Origin: Lapidilactobacillus luobeiensis
GTDB lineage: Bacteria > Bacillota > Bacilli > Lactobacillales > Lactobacillaceae
Reading direction: 5' to 3'
Assembly: GCF_024345205.1 (NCBI RefSeq)
Contig: NZ_BROC01000002.1
Coordinates: 114,406 to 178,405, forward strand
DNA: 64,000 nucleotides
Made by a program: the position numbers and the translations under genes. The notes under the pieces were generated by a model, which made no database searches, had not been told where the DNA came from, and saw only the letters and a list, made by a program, of their open reading frames with translations. Each line of letters begins with the position of its first letter. Positions within the stretch are counted from its first letter, which is position 1. This document shows, in pieces, positions 51,826-62,897 of the stretch.

Positions 51826-51896
51826 GCGTTCCAGCGAATTTAACCGCTTTCGACTGAATTTTTTCTCACTTACTAGGGGGAAACCTAAATATCTGC

Positions 51897-51925
51897 TTGC
51901 TTTTTTTGCTAATATTCGCTAAAGT
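51897..51925 (+). promoter_or_regulatory. Promoter candidate of rpsO
   Basis: TTGCTT at 51897-51902, a 17-base spacer and TAAAGT at 51920-51925, about 80 bases before rpsO. The leader could hold S15 autoregulatory structure; I could not identify one. Confidence 0.5.
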
Positions 51926-52007
51926 ATTGTTGTTATACCAATTACTAGGTTCAACGACTCACCGACGTTTTACCTTGTTTTTGGACAATTTCAAAGAGGT
52001 GAAAGAA

Positions 52008-52277
52008 ATGGCAATTTCTAAGGAAAAAAAGAACGAACTCATTACCAAATATGCGCGTCACGAAGGGGATACTGGTTCTCCTGAGGTGCAGATCGCAGTT
52101 TTAACTGAAGAGATCAACACACTGAACGCGCACTTGAAGGTCCACAAGAAGGATCATCATTCATACGTTGGTTTGTTGAAGAAGATCGGTCATCGCCGTA
52201 ACTTATTAGCATATCTGCGGAACAATGACGTTGTTCGTTACCGTGAACTTATCAAGAGCTTGGGCTTGCGTCGTTAA
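52008..52277 (+). CDS. rpsO: 30S ribosomal protein S15
   Basis: S15 binds the central domain of 16S rRNA. The 89-residue product starts [12 protein letters not shown], contains [17 protein letters not shown] and the [11 protein letters not shown] segment, and has normal length. ATG 52008 follows GAGGTGAAAG; upstream in-frame sequence is leader. pnp follows 72 bases later, the standard rpsO-pnp pair, with a terminator between. Confidence 0.97.
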   Translation: MAISKEKKNELITKYARHEGDTGSPEVQIAVLTEEINTLNAHLKVHKKDHHSYVGLLKKIGHRRNLLAYLRNNDVVRYRELIKSLGLRR

Positions 52278-52287
52278 TAGCCTTACC

Positions 52288-52318
52288 AGCGAGGTCGATT
52301 CGATCTCGCTTTCTTTAT
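52288..52318 (+). terminator. Terminator between rpsO and pnp
   Basis: Ten-base arms AGCGAGGTCG and CGATCTCGCT pair with one G-U and an ATT loop, followed by TTCTTTAT. Some read-through into pnp is expected. Confidence 0.75.
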
Positions 52319-52349
52319 ACATAAAAATCTATTGTAAAGGAAGAAGAAC

Positions 52350-54458
52350 ATGGAACAAGATAAACGTATTTTTCGGCGGCAGTGGGCTGGCAAGAATCTC
52401 CAAGTCGAGATCGGTCAAATGGCAAAACAAGCTGATGGCGCTGTTTTTGTGCGCTATGGTGATTCAGCGGTATTAAGCGCGGTCGTTCATAAGGCGGCCC
52501 GAGAAAATCAAGATTTTTTCCCTTTGACGATCAACTATGATGAAAAGATGTTCGCCGCTGGTAAAATCCCTGGTGGCTTTAATAAGCGTGAAGGCAAGCC
52601 TAGTACGCACGCGACCTTGACTGCGCGCCTGATCGATCGGCCGATCCGGCCACTTTTCCCTGACGGCTATAACGATGAAGTCCAGATCACGAATATCGTT
52701 TTCAGCGCGGATCCCGAAGCAGGACCCGAGTTAATGGCAATGTTAGGTTCATCATTGGCCTTAGGCATCTCACCGATCCCCTTTGCTGGTCCGATCGCTG
52801 GGGTCAAGGTCGCCCGAGTCGCTGGCGAACTGCAATTGAATCCGACCAGTGAGCCTTTGTCAACTTCTGATTTAGATCTGACTGTGGCTGGTTCAGCAAC
52901 TGCGATCAATATGGTCGAGGCTGGCGGCGATGTGATCGCCGAAGCCGACATGTTAGCAGCGTTGCAGTTCGGTTTCGAACGGGTCCAAGAATTATGTGCT
53001 TTTCAACAAGAAATCATCACGGCGATCGGCGCACCAAAGCTTGATTTTGTTAGTCCGAGCGCGCCTGCAGATCTGGTCGCTGAGATCCAAGATCATTATC
53101 AAACGACGATGCGTCAAGCAATTTTGACCGAAGATAAATTGGCTCGCGAAGACAATATCGCAGCGGTCAAGGAATTGGCTCATGACCATTATGCCGGCTT
53201 AGCGGCCGCAGATGGCGCTGATTCGATCCTGCCACTGGTCGATCAACTGTTAGATGATCTAGAACGTCAGGAAGTTCGGCAGATGATCATTCAGCAACAC
53301 CAACGTCCAGATGGTCGTGCCTTAGACGAGCTCCGGTCATTGTCGGCCGAAGCCGGCCTATTACCACGAGCACATGGGTCTGGGCTGTTTACGCGTGGTC
53401 AAACACAAGTGCTTTCCGCATTGACCTTAGCGCCATTATCTGAGGCGCAGACGATCGATGGTCTTTTGCCGGAATACCATAAAAATTTTGTACACCACTA
53501 TAATTTTCCACAATTCTCTGTCGGTGAAACCGGGCGCTATGGCGCACCAGGGCGGCGGGAGATCGGCCATGGCGCTTTAGGTGAACGCGCGATGTTGCCG
53601 ATCATTCCAGACACAGAACGCTTTCCTTATGCGATCCGCTTGGTTTCTAATGTTCTTGAATCGAATGGTTCCTCTTCTCAAGCGAGTATTTGCGCCAGTG
53701 TTTTAGCGTTGATGGATGGTGGCGTACCGATCAAGGCACCAGTTGCGGGGATCGCGATGGGGATGGTCAAGGAAGGACCTGACTACGCGATTTTAACAGA
53801 CATCCAAGGAATCGAAGATCATTTGGGTGATATGGACTTTAAGGTGGCCGGAACAACGGCGGGGATCACAGCCTTGCAAATGGATATCAAGGCAGAAGGC
53901 GTCACCAATGCAATCTTAGCGGAGGCGCTGGCACAGGCCAAACAAGCTCGCCTACAGATCTTGAAAGTAATGACGACTACTTTGGCAGCGCCACGAGCTG
54001 AATTGAGTCAGTACGCGCCGAAAATCGAACAAATGATGATCAAGCCAGAACAGATCAAAGATGTGATCGGTCGCGGTGGCGAAACAATTAACGAGATTAT
54101 TGACCAAACAGGTGTTAAAATCGATATAGAGCAAACTGGACAAGTGACGATCAGTTCGAATGATCGTGATGCGATCGAACAGGCGAAGCAAATCATTACC
54201 GATCTAACTCGCGAGATCGAGGTCGGTGGGGTTTATATGGGTACAGTCAATCGAATCGAACCGTTTGGCGCCTTTGTGGAATTGGCTAAGGGTAAAAACG
54301 CTCTGATCCACATTTCGCAATTGACCCCAGGTCGTTTGAACAAAGTCGAAGATGCGGTCAAATTAGGCGATCAATTATTAGTCAAAGTTGTTAGTATCGA
54401 TGGTAAAGGGCGGATCAATGCTTCTCGTAAGGCATTGCTCGCTACTGAAGCTGAATAA
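52350..54458 (+). CDS. pnp: Polyribonucleotide nucleotidyltransferase (PNPase)
   Basis: PNPase degrades RNA 3'-5' by phosphorolysis. The 702-residue protein has two RNase PH-like domains (the second with the catalytic region around [11 protein letters not shown] and [15 protein letters not shown]), then a KH domain ([11 protein letters not shown]) and a C-terminal S1 domain with [27 protein letters not shown] precedes ATG 52350. It is followed 20 bases later by rnjB, so the two decay enzymes are co-transcribed. Confidence 0.97.
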   Translation: MEQDKRIFRRQWAGKNLQVEIGQMAKQADGAVFVRYGDSAVLSAVVHKAARENQDFFPLTINYDEKMFAAGKIPGGFNKREGKPSTHATLTARLIDRPIRPLFPDGYNDEVQITNIVFSADPEAGPELMAMLGSSLALGISPIPFAGPIAGVKVARVAGELQLNPTSEPLSTSDLDLTVAGSATAINMVEAGGDVIAEADMLAALQFGFERVQELCAFQQEIITAIGAPKLDFVSPSAPADLVAEIQDHYQTTMRQAILTEDKLAREDNIAAVKELAHDHYAGLAAADGADSILPLVDQLLDDLERQEVRQMIIQQHQRPDGRALDELRSLSAEAGLLPRAHGSGLFTRGQTQVLSALTLAPLSEAQTIDGLLPEYHKNFVHHYNFPQFSVGETGRYGAPGRREIGHGALGERAMLPIIPDTERFPYAIRLVSNVLESNGSSSQASICASVLALMDGGVPIKAPVAGIAMGMVKEGPDYAILTDIQGIEDHLGDMDFKVAGTTAGITALQMDIKAEGVTNAILAEALAQAKQARLQILKVMTTTLAAPRAELSQYAPKIEQMMIKPEQIKDVIGRGGETINEIIDQTGVKIDIEQTGQVTISSNDRDAIEQAKQIITDLTREIEVGGVYMGTVNRIEPFGAFVELAKGKNALIHISQLTPGRLNKVEDAVKLGDQLLVKVVSIDGKGRINASRKALLATEAE

Positions 54459-54478
54459 AGAACAAGTAAGGAGCAATA

Positions 54479-56158
54479 ATGTTACAGAATTTAAAAGTGA
54501 TTCCGTTTGGCGGTGTTCGCGAAAACGGAAAGAATATGTACGCCGTTGAAGTCGAAAATGAGATCTATATTTTTGATTGCGGTTTGATGTATCCGGAAAA
54601 TGAATTATTAGGGATCGACGTGGTCATTCCTGATTATAGTTATTTGACTGAGAACATCGATAAAGTAGTTGGGATCTTTTTGACCCACGGACACGCTGAT
54701 GCGATCGGCGCTTTGCCTTATTTCTTGGCAGATCATCCTGTGCCAGTTTTTGGTTCAGAATTGACGATCGCTTTGGCGAAGATCACGGTGGCTGGCGAAA
54801 AGAAAACCAAGAAATTCAAAGATTTTCATGTGATCGATGAGAAAACGGCGATCGATTTTGATCATGCGACCGTTTCATTCTTCAAAACGACGCATTCGAT
54901 CCCTGGATCTTTAGGTGTCGACCTTAAAACCGAAGCTGGTCATATCGTTTATACTGGTGACTTTAAGTTCGATCAAGCGGCCAAACCGATGTTTCAGACT
55001 GATTATGGCCGTTTAGCTGATATCGGTCGTGACCATACGATCATGTTGCTCAGTGATTCCGCAAACGCCGAATCACCATATGTGAACAGTAGTCAACGAG
55101 ATATTGCCAGTTACATCACCGAAACATTCAAATATCACCCGGGTCGGATCATCGTCGCTTCCGTTGCTAGCAATATCGAGCGGATGCAACAGATTTTTGA
55201 CGCCGCGGCTAAAACCGGGCGCCGTGTGATCTTGACCGGTCAAGATCTGGAAAAAATCGTGAAAACAGCGTTAAATCTTAAATACTTGACCTTACCTGAA
55301 CCAGAGCTCTTGGCACAGTTGAAGGACCTCAAGAATTTGCGACCAGAGCAGACGATCATTTTGGAGACTGGTCGGATGGGCGAACCTTTGAAGTCGCTAG
55401 AACGCATGGCGACCAATAATCATCGTACTTTGCATATCAAAGATGGTGATCTGGTCTTCATCACCACCACACCTTCGCACGCGATGGAAACAACAGTCGC
55501 AAAAACACGGGATTTGATCTACCGCGCTGGTGGCACAGTCAAGGCAATCAGTGATGATCTGCATTCTTCTGGTCATGCTAATAAGGCGGATCTGCAATTG
55601 ATGATCAATTTATTGCATCCTGATAATCTAATGCCCGTTCAAGGCGAATATCGTTTGTTAGAGGCGCATACCCATATCGCCGAGGAGACAGGATTAGCGC
55701 TTGATCATATCTTTATCACTAAAAGTGGTGATGTCCTCAAATATGATCAAGGCGAATTTCATCTTGGTGCGGCAGTCAACGCTGGTGACACGATGATCGA
55801 TGGTAAGGGCGTGGGCGATATCGGTAATATCGTTTTGCGCGATCGGCGTTTGCTGGCGGATGATGGGATTTTTATCGCAGTCGTTACGATCGATCGGCGT
55901 AAGAAGAAAATCGTCGCTAAGCCCAAATTGACCTCACGAGGGTTCGTTTATGTCAAAGCCAATCGGGACCTAATGGCGGAGAGTTCTTCGATCATCGTGA
56001 AGGCGATCGAGAATAATCTTGCCCATAAGGAATTTGATTGGAATAATCTAAAACAAGACGTTCGCGAAGATCTGAGTAAATATCTATTTGATCAAACCAA
56101 GCGGCATCCAGTGATTTTACCAGTGATCATGGAAGTCAATCAGAATCGACATCGTTGA
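54479..56158 (+). CDS. rnjB: Ribonuclease J2
   Basis: The second RNase J of the window, 559 residues, with the metallo-beta-lactamase, beta-CASP and C-terminal domains. Its metal motif reads HGHADA at residues 70-75; the last histidine of HxHxDH is alanine. RNase J2 in other Firmicutes is often poorly active alone and works in complex with J1, so this fits J2, though activity is inferred. AAGGAGC precedes ATG 54479. It lies directly behind pnp. Confidence 0.93.
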   Translation: MLQNLKVIPFGGVRENGKNMYAVEVENEIYIFDCGLMYPENELLGIDVVIPDYSYLTENIDKVVGIFLTHGHADAIGALPYFLADHPVPVFGSELTIALAKITVAGEKKTKKFKDFHVIDEKTAIDFDHATVSFFKTTHSIPGSLGVDLKTEAGHIVYTGDFKFDQAAKPMFQTDYGRLADIGRDHTIMLLSDSANAESPYVNSSQRDIASYITETFKYHPGRIIVASVASNIERMQQIFDAAAKTGRRVILTGQDLEKIVKTALNLKYLTLPEPELLAQLKDLKNLRPEQTIILETGRMGEPLKSLERMATNNHRTLHIKDGDLVFITTTPSHAMETTVAKTRDLIYRAGGTVKAISDDLHSSGHANKADLQLMINLLHPDNLMPVQGEYRLLEAHTHIAEETGLALDHIFITKSGDVLKYDQGEFHLGAAVNAGDTMIDGKGVGDIGNIVLRDRRLLADDGIFIAVVTIDRRKKKIVAKPKLTSRGFVYVKANRDLMAESSSIIVKAIENNLAHKEFDWNNLKQDVREDLSKYLFDQTKRHPVILPVIMEVNQNRHR

Positions 56159-56161
56159 TTT

Positions 56162-56185
56162 AAAAAAGGGCGAAGGCCCTTTTTT
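56162..56185 (+). terminator. Terminator after rnjB
   Basis: Perfect ten-base stem AAAAAAGGGC / GCCCTTTTTT with GAAG tetraloop. Confidence 0.93.
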
Positions 56186-56217
56186 GATTTAGGGCAAGTC
56201 GGCATGGAGGGGATAAA

Positions 56218-57156
56218 GTGAGTCAATACCCAGAATCAGTGCAAAGTTTGTTAAAACTGGCGGCACAAGCGGCCGAACAAACAGATTATGAACGCGCTTT
56301 ACGATACCTCAATCAAGCATTGGCGATCGAGCCTGATTTTACGATCATTCAAGCCTATTTGGAAACGGCGCAAGCGGCAGATAGTAAACCGGCCTTGCGT
56401 CAATTATTGCGCGCGCCGGAGACGGTCCGCGCTTTTGCGCAAGCCGGACGACTGCCTGATTATTGGCAAGCCTTATGGTCGGCGGGTCTTTATCTGACTT
56501 TAGATCAATCAGGGTATGATCTTGATCAAAATCAGATCGAAATGTCGGTAGCAGAGCGCGCGACTTGGCAAGATTGGGTCGCGCAGGTGGCCCCCTTACA
56601 ATTGACGTCTGCTGAGTTTGCGCACTGGCAACAGCGGCTGGCTCAACTAACGGTGACTCAACTCAATGGTGCGGTGGCGGACTTTTTTGTGGACTTGGCC
56701 ACTGTGCCGCCACAAAGCTTTTATCGGTTGAGTCAAACACTCTTATTGAATGAGTTGTTATCACCTGTGATCCGCTTTCAGTTGTTGCTTGAAGCAGCCG
56801 CAATGAGTGCCGCTCATGACTTAACGATTGCTTGGCAAGGTAAGGTGCGTCAGTTTTCTAGTCAAGTCCTGCGTGATTTTGAGCAGCGTGATCCCTATCT
56901 AGCATTGAAGGAGGGGATCGGTCAAGCAGTTGCTCAAGGTGGTTTGCCGGATTCAGAACGGGCCTTGGCCCAAAGCAATTTGCTCACTTATTTAATGCTG
57001 ACCACTCCCTTTAGCAGTGAGGAGTTACGACCGCTGACTGACTGGCAACAATTGATCTTGACTGGCACGGCACCAGCTGAGGTCGACCCCACGGTGGGCG
57101 CGCGCTTGAACTTTTGGCAACAAGAAGAGCGCAAATTATTGCGCAGTTTACAATAG
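56218..57156 (+). CDS. TPR-containing protein, unknown
   Basis: A 312-residue soluble protein with TPR-like repeats at the N terminus (AERALRYLNQALAIEP-like unit at about residues 20-40) and a helical, Gln/Leu-rich remainder. I do not recognise a specific function; proteins of this kind are encoded near tuf in lactobacilli. Start is GTG 56218 with GGAGGGG upstream. No signal peptide or membrane segment. Confidence 0.7.
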   Translation: MSQYPESVQSLLKLAAQAAEQTDYERALRYLNQALAIEPDFTIIQAYLETAQAADSKPALRQLLRAPETVRAFAQAGRLPDYWQALWSAGLYLTLDQSGYDLDQNQIEMSVAERATWQDWVAQVAPLQLTSAEFAHWQQRLAQLTVTQLNGAVADFFVDLATVPPQSFYRLSQTLLLNELLSPVIRFQLLLEAAAMSAAHDLTIAWQGKVRQFSSQVLRDFEQRDPYLALKEGIGQAVAQGGLPDSERALAQSNLLTYLMLTTPFSSEELRPLTDWQQLILTGTAPAEVDPTVGARLNFWQQEERKLLRSLQ

Positions 57157-57173
57157 TCTGGTATCTTAGTTCC

Positions 57174-57197
57174 AACGAGGTTTTTGGCCTCGTTTTT
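57174..57197 (+). terminator. Terminator after the TPR gene
   Basis: Seven-base stem AACGAGG / CCTCGTT with T-rich loop, followed by TTT. Confidence 0.7.
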
Positions 57198-57270
57198 ATG
57201 CGGAGTTGGCTCATTTCGTCCTTTAAGTAAGATTTAATTCGAAATTTTCGTATTTTGCGAGTTTTAGGTA

Positions 57271-57299
57271 TTTACAATTCGCTCAACTCTCCGTATAAT
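57271..57299 (+). promoter_or_regulatory. Strong promoter of tuf
   Basis: TTTACA at 57271-57276, exactly 17 bases, then a perfect TATAAT at 57294-57299. The leader would be about 120 bases and contains a TCGGCG/CGCCGA hairpin at 57374-57394. A second TATAAT near 57349 has no good -35. Confidence 0.88.
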
Positions 57300-57426
57300 C
57301 ATTAAAGGATATTCCTTTAGCAGCATGGTATTTCCGCGGCTGAAGTAGTATAATTAAACATAGAGAATTTTCGGCGCAATTGATACGCCGATTCTTCTTG
57401 CAATTTTACAGGAGGTTCATTTAATA

Positions 57427-58617
<1,191 letters not shown>

Positions 58618-58641
58618 TCATTTAAGGTTAAACTATAAAAG

Positions 58642-58670
58642 AGACTCGTCTGCGCGGGTCTTTTTTTATT
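58642..58670 (+). terminator. Terminator after tuf
   Basis: Seven-base stem AGACTCG / CGGGTCT with one G-U pair, followed by seven T bases. Confidence 0.85.
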
Positions 58671-58737
58671 TCCAATCGTTTTGGGCTAAATTTAAGTAAA
58701 GAATGCGGACCGAGCGCCATTTTTTAAGAAAGTTTCA

Positions 58738-58766
58738 TTTACTTTTTTTAACAAATAAGATACTAT
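58738..58766 (+). promoter_or_regulatory. Promoter of tig
   Basis: TTTACT at 58738-58743, a 17-base spacer and TACTAT at 58761-58766, about 52 bases before tig. Confidence 0.65.
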
Positions 58767-58818
58767 TAATTAGGTATGTTAAAGAGATAGATGTTATTGA
58801 ATATCGGAGGTAAATTGA

Positions 58819-60108
58819 ATGTCTGCCACATGGGAAAAGAAGGGCACCAACGACGGTGAACTCACTTTTGAAATTAGTGTAAATAAGATCGATGAAGGTT
58901 TGAATGAAGCCTTCAAACGGGTCAAGAAAAATCTAAATGTTCCTGGTTTCCGTAAAGGTAAAGTGCCTCGCCAAATTTTCAATCAAATGTATGGTGAAGC
59001 TTCACTTTATGAGGATGCCTTAAACATTCTCTTACCTGAAAGTTACGAAGCTGCTATTGAAGAAGCCGGGATCGAACCTGTTGATCAACCTGAGATCAAT
59101 ATTGAAAAAATGGATCCCAAAGAACCTTGGATCATCAAGGCGAAAGTTACAGTTAAGCCAGAAGTCAAACTTGGCGACTATAAGGGTCTGACTGTACCAA
59201 AGGCAGACGTTGAAGTCACAGATGCTGACGTTGATGCTGAATTGGCTAAACGGCAACAGCAACAGGCTGAGCTAGTCCTCAAAGAAGACGGCGAAAGCGA
59301 AAAAGGCGACACCGTTGTGATCGACTATGAAGGCACGATCTCAGGTGAAAAGTTTGATGGCGGTAGCGCTGAAAACTATTCTTTAGAATTAGGTTCAAAC
59401 AGTTTCATTCCTGGCTTTGAGGAGCAATTGATCGGTCATAAGTCTGGTGATGACGTCGATGTTGTCGTTTCATTCCCAGCAGATTATCAAGCAGCTGATC
59501 TTGCCGGCAAGGAAGCTCACTTCGCCACTAAGATCCATGAGATCAAGACTAAGGAAGTTCCTGAACTTGATGATGATTTCGCCAAAGACATCGATGAAGA
59601 AGTTGAAACTTTGATCGAGTTAAAGGCTAAGATCAAGGAACAATTAGTGAAGAACAAAGAAGAAGCGGCTGGGTCGGCTAAGCAAGAAGCGGCGATCAAT
59701 AAAGCTGTTGAGAATGCGGAGATCATTGATTTACCTCATGCCATGATCGAAACAGAAGTCCATAACCAGATGGACCAGTTCTTAGGCAATATGCAACGTC
59801 AAGGTATCAATCCAGACATGTATTACAAATATACGGGTACTTCTGAAGAAGACCTGCACAAGCAATTCGAGCAGAATGCAGATCAGAACGTGAAAACGAA
59901 CTTGGTCTTAGAAGCGATCGTTGCGGCTGAGAAGATCGAGCCTTCTCAAGAAGAAGTCGATCATGAAATCAAAGATCTAGCCGAAGAGTATAACATGGAA
60001 GAAGATAAAGTTAGAGCAGCATTGACTGATGATATGTTGAAGCATGACATTGCTATCAAGAAAGCAATCGATCTTGTGACTGACTCTGCAGTTGAAGAAG
60101 CAGAATAA
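58819..60108 (+). CDS. tig: Trigger factor
   Basis: Trigger factor is the ribosome-bound chaperone and prolyl isomerase. The 429-residue protein has the ribosome-binding loop GFRKGKVPR near residue 45, the FKBP-type domain ([11 protein letters not shown], about 160-250), and the helical C-terminal chaperone arms. CGGAGG precedes ATG 58819. Order tuf-tig-clpX is conserved. Confidence 0.97.
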   Translation: MSATWEKKGTNDGELTFEISVNKIDEGLNEAFKRVKKNLNVPGFRKGKVPRQIFNQMYGEASLYEDALNILLPESYEAAIEEAGIEPVDQPEINIEKMDPKEPWIIKAKVTVKPEVKLGDYKGLTVPKADVEVTDADVDAELAKRQQQQAELVLKEDGESEKGDTVVIDYEGTISGEKFDGGSAENYSLELGSNSFIPGFEEQLIGHKSGDDVDVVVSFPADYQAADLAGKEAHFATKIHEIKTKEVPELDDDFAKDIDEEVETLIELKAKIKEQLVKNKEEAAGSAKQEAAINKAVENAEIIDLPHAMIETEVHNQMDQFLGNMQRQGINPDMYYKYTGTSEEDLHKQFEQNADQNVKTNLVLEAIVAAEKIEPSQEEVDHEIKDLAEEYNMEEDKVRAALTDDMLKHDIAIKKAIDLVTDSAVEEAE

Positions 60109-60128
60109 GCGCCAGTTTCGGAAAGGGA

Positions 60129-60163
60129 GGGCTGAACGGTTTTTGTTCAGTCCTTTTTTCAAC
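60129..60163 (+). terminator. Terminator after tig
   Basis: Nine-base stem GGGCTGAAC / GTTCAGTCC with one G-U, followed by six T bases. Confidence 0.88.
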
Positions 60164-60186
60164 AAGTGTCTCTTGAGACAGAATGC

Positions 60187-60216
60187 TTTACAGACAGGCG
60201 ATTATCATGTTATTAT
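60187..60216 (+). promoter_or_regulatory. Promoter of clpX
   Basis: TTTACA at 60187-60192, an 18-base spacer and TATTAT at 60211-60216, 37 bases before the clpX ATG. Confidence 0.65.
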
Positions 60217-60252
60217 CGGTCATTAATTGAGCACAATGAAGGTGGACGAACG

Positions 60253-61506
60253 ATGTTTGATAATATGCAAACCACAGGAACCGTGAAGTGTTCGTTCTGT
60301 GGTAAAACCCAAGATCAGGTCAAGAAAATCATTGCTGGTCCTGGTGTCTACATTTGTAATGAATGTGTTGATTTATGCAAAGATATTTTAGATGAAGAAT
60401 TACAAGCGGATGCGGTTGAGCAAAGTGTTGATGTGCCTAAGCCACGAGAAATCTTGGACTTTCTCAATGAGTATGTGATTGGTCAAGACGATGCCAAGAA
60501 AGCCTTGGCTGTGGCTGTTTATAATCATTATAAGCGGGTCAATCATTTGGCGGTCGCTGACGCGGATGAGACTGAATTGCAGAAAAGCAATATTGCTTTG
60601 ATCGGGCCGACGGGATCTGGGAAGACTTTCTTAGCCCAAAGTTTGGCGCGGATCTTAAATGTGCCTTTTGCGATCGCTGACGCGACTACGTTGACTGAAG
60701 CAGGTTATGTTGGCGAGGATGTTGAAAATATCCTTTTGAAATTATTACAAAACGCGGATTATGATGTGGAACGGGCGCAACGCGGAATCGTCTACATTGA
60801 TGAGATCGACAAGATCGCAAAAAAGAGTGAGAATGTTTCGATCACGCGTGATGTTTCAGGTGAAGGGGTCCAGCAAGCGCTGCTCAAGATCCTTGAAGGC
60901 ACGATCGCCAATGTACCACCTCAGGGCGGACGGAAGCACCCGCAACAAGAATTTATCCAAGTGGATACGACGAATATCCTCTTCATCGTTGGCGGCGCTT
61001 TTGATGGCATCGAAAATATTATTCGTAATCGTCTAGGCGAACAGGTCATTGGTTTTGGCGCACCGACCGAGCAAAAGGTCAAGATCGAAGATGAGGCGCA
61101 CATCATGCAGCAGGTCATTCCAGAAGACTTGATGAAGTTTGGGATCATCCCAGAATTTATTGGCCGGATCCCGATTATCACTGCATTGAATAAGTTGAGT
61201 GAGACCGATCTGGTCCACATCTTAACTGAGCCTAAGAACGCTTTGGTCAAGCAGTATCAAAAATTGATCGAGCTAGATGGGGTCAAACTGAAGTTTACGC
61301 CTGATGCGCTTAAGGCTATGGCTCACGAAGCAATCGAGCGTGATACTGGCGCACGGGGTTTGCGGGCGATCATGGAAGAAGTTATGCAAGATACGATGTT
61401 CGATTTGCCTGATCATGAAGATGTTTCTGAGGTGATCGTTACCAAGGAAGCGGCCGAAGGGATCCAGAAACCAGAATTGGTTCATACCAACGAACAAGCA
61501 TCCTGA
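60253..61506 (+). CDS. clpX: ATP-dependent Clp protease ATP-binding subunit ClpX
   Basis: ClpX is the AAA+ unfoldase that feeds substrates to ClpP. The 417-residue protein has an N-terminal zinc-binding domain (C13, C16, C35, C38), Walker A GPTGSGKT at 118-125, Walker [10 protein letters not shown], and the pore-2 and IGF-type loops; IGFGAP follows the Walker region. ATG 60253 follows GAAGGTGG; an upstream in-frame codon at 60166 lies in the promoter region. Confidence 0.97.
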   Translation: MFDNMQTTGTVKCSFCGKTQDQVKKIIAGPGVYICNECVDLCKDILDEELQADAVEQSVDVPKPREILDFLNEYVIGQDDAKKALAVAVYNHYKRVNHLAVADADETELQKSNIALIGPTGSGKTFLAQSLARILNVPFAIADATTLTEAGYVGEDVENILLKLLQNADYDVERAQRGIVYIDEIDKIAKKSENVSITRDVSGEGVQQALLKILEGTIANVPPQGGRKHPQQEFIQVDTTNILFIVGGAFDGIENIIRNRLGEQVIGFGAPTEQKVKIEDEAHIMQQVIPEDLMKFGIIPEFIGRIPIITALNKLSETDLVHILTEPKNALVKQYQKLIELDGVKLKFTPDALKAMAHEAIERDTGARGLRAIMEEVMQDTMFDLPDHEDVSEVIVTKEAAEGIQKPELVHTNEQAS

Positions 61507-61514
61507 TCTAAAAT

Positions 61515-61597
61515 AAAAAACTTGAGTGATCCACCGGTGACGGCCCAGATCTAGGTGATCGCGGACGTGAAAGGTTGTTCAACTCAAGTTTTTTTAT
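61515..61597 (+). terminator. Long-range terminator between clpX and engB
   Basis: Outer arms AAAAAACTTGAGT (61515-61527) and ACTCAAGTTTTTT (61582-61594) pair perfectly over 13 bases, enclosing about 54 bases with an inner GATC-CACC/GGTGATC hairpin. A T-run closes it. Confidence 0.75.
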
Positions 61598-61652
61598 ATG
61601 ATTGGGTTACGATGACTACCAAGATAGTGTGGCATCGGAGAAGGAGGAACAT

Positions 61653-62234
61653 ATGCACGTTCAAGAGATCAAATTATTGATCAGCGCGGTAGCGCCAGAA
61701 CAATATCCGGTCAATCAATTGCCGGAGATCGCGCTGGCCGGTCGCTCTAATGTCGGCAAATCGTCTTTGATCAATCGGTTAGTTCGGCGTAAGAATTTTG
61801 CGCGGACTTCCAGCCAGCCGGGAAAGACGCAAACGCTAAATTTCTATCAGCTTGATGAGACGTTGACCTTGGTCGATGTCCCTGGCTATGGTTACGCCAA
61901 GGTCTCCAAGAAGCAGCGAGAACAGTTTGGCCAGATGTGTGAGGCTTATTTTACCAGCCGCAAGCAATTAAACGGGGTCGTGATCTTGGTCGATGGTCGT
62001 CATGATCCCACAGAAGACGATCAAATGATGTACGAATTTGTCCATTACTATCATCATCCGATTTTGGTGGTCGCGACTAAAATGGATAAGGTCACGCGCA
62101 ATCACCAAGCAGGCAATCTACAACGGATCCGTAAGCTGTTGAAAATGGCGCCCGAGGACCAAGTCCAAGCCTTTAGCGCTATTTCCGATTTAGGCAAGGC
62201 AGAGGTCTGGCAATGGATCGAACAACATTCATAA
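61653..62234 (+). CDS. engB: Ribosome biogenesis GTP-binding protein EngB (YsxC)
   Basis: EngB is an essential GTPase of 50S subunit assembly. The 193-residue protein has the P-loop AGRSNVGKSSL, switch region with GKTQTLNFYQ, DVPGYGYAK and TKMDK. ATG 61653 follows AGGAGG; an upstream in-frame codon at 61602 would ignore this site. clpX-engB order is conserved in Firmicutes. Confidence 0.96.
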   Translation: MHVQEIKLLISAVAPEQYPVNQLPEIALAGRSNVGKSSLINRLVRRKNFARTSSQPGKTQTLNFYQLDETLTLVDVPGYGYAKVSKKQREQFGQMCEAYFTSRKQLNGVVILVDGRHDPTEDDQMMYEFVHYYHHPILVVATKMDKVTRNHQAGNLQRIRKLLKMAPEDQVQAFSAISDLGKAEVWQWIEQHS

Positions 62235-62302
62235 AAAGATATGAATGAACTTAGTAAAGAATCAAGTGAAAAAATCTAATTGCATTTTTCGCAAAAAAAA
62301 AC

Positions 62303-62340
62303 AACAGTGCCGTTCGTCATCTGAACGGCACTGTTATTTT
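62303..62340. terminator. Bidirectional terminator between engB and a small gene
   Basis: Perfect 13-bp stem AACAGTGCCGTTC / GAACGGCACTGTT with a seven-base loop; A-run on the left, TATTTT on the right. Confidence 0.9.
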
Positions 62341-62348
62341 GATTTAGA

Positions 62349-62549
62349 TCATTTTGGTTCAGGTTGATGGTCCGCGGTGGTTGGGGCGGATTCTGCTACG
62401 GCGGCCGTTTGTTGTTCCGCTTTAGCGGTTGCAGCCTGTCGCGCTTTGATCTGCTGGGCCATGATCCCCTCTTGCTTATCTTCCGGCAAGGTTGCAAATT
62501 TATCAAAAAGACTAGTTAATTTATCATCACGTTTCATTGTTAGCGCCAT
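62349..62549 (-). CDS. Small hypothetical protein
   Basis: A 66-residue hydrophilic protein beginning MALTMKRDDKLTSLFDKF, with a Gln/Ala-rich helical middle and a Pro/Glu tail. No family is recognised. It is probably real: AGGTGA lies six bases before ATG 62549, a good promoter precedes it, and a strong terminator follows. A GTG at 62558 is an alternative start. Confidence 0.65.
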   Translation of the reverse strand: MALTMKRDDKLTSLFDKFATLPEDKQEGIMAQQIKARQAATAKAEQQTAAVAESAPTTADHQPEPK

Positions 62550-62573
62550 GTTGGTCACCTACCATTCGCCATT

Positions 62574-62601
62574 ATCATAGCATAAATCGGTTTCGGGGCA
62601 A
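62574..62601 (-). promoter_or_regulatory. Promoter of the small hypothetical gene
   Basis: On the minus strand: TTGCCC (62601-62596), a 16-base spacer, then TATGAT (62579-62574), 24 bases before ATG 62549. Confidence 0.65.
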
Positions 62602-62841
62602 AGTTTTTTATTAGCGAATCAATCTGTACTCGGTTCAAAGCGGCGGGATAACAAATAGACCGTATCTCAGCTTATTATTCTTTAAAGGTTCAGTGATCGT
62701 TGATGACTGGTATCAATTGAATTTGAGTACAATCGTTGCTGGCTAAAATAATGAGGTTTCAGGGAGAAAGCGACAATAGCTTTGAATTTGATAAATATAG
62801 AAGAATAAATATTCATTTTATTCGGTGTTTAAAAGATTTTC

Positions 62842-62870
62842 TTGAATATTTATAAAATATATGCTATGCT
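62842..62870 (+). promoter_or_regulatory. Promoter of the ABC ATPase gene
   Basis: TTGAAT at 62842-62847, a 17-base spacer and TATGCT at 62865-62870, 27 bases before ATG 62898. Confidence 0.72.
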
Positions 62871-62897
62871 GTGTTCATTATAAAAGTGGGTGAAGAA

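Larger units (their letters stand above)
62550..62897. other. Intergenic region between small gene and ABC ATPase gene
   Basis: A 348-bp gap between two divergent genes. It holds the small-gene promoter on the left (62574-62601) and the ABC-gene promoter on the right (62842-62870). In the AT-rich middle I see no gene, repeat or hairpin. Confidence 0.6.
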
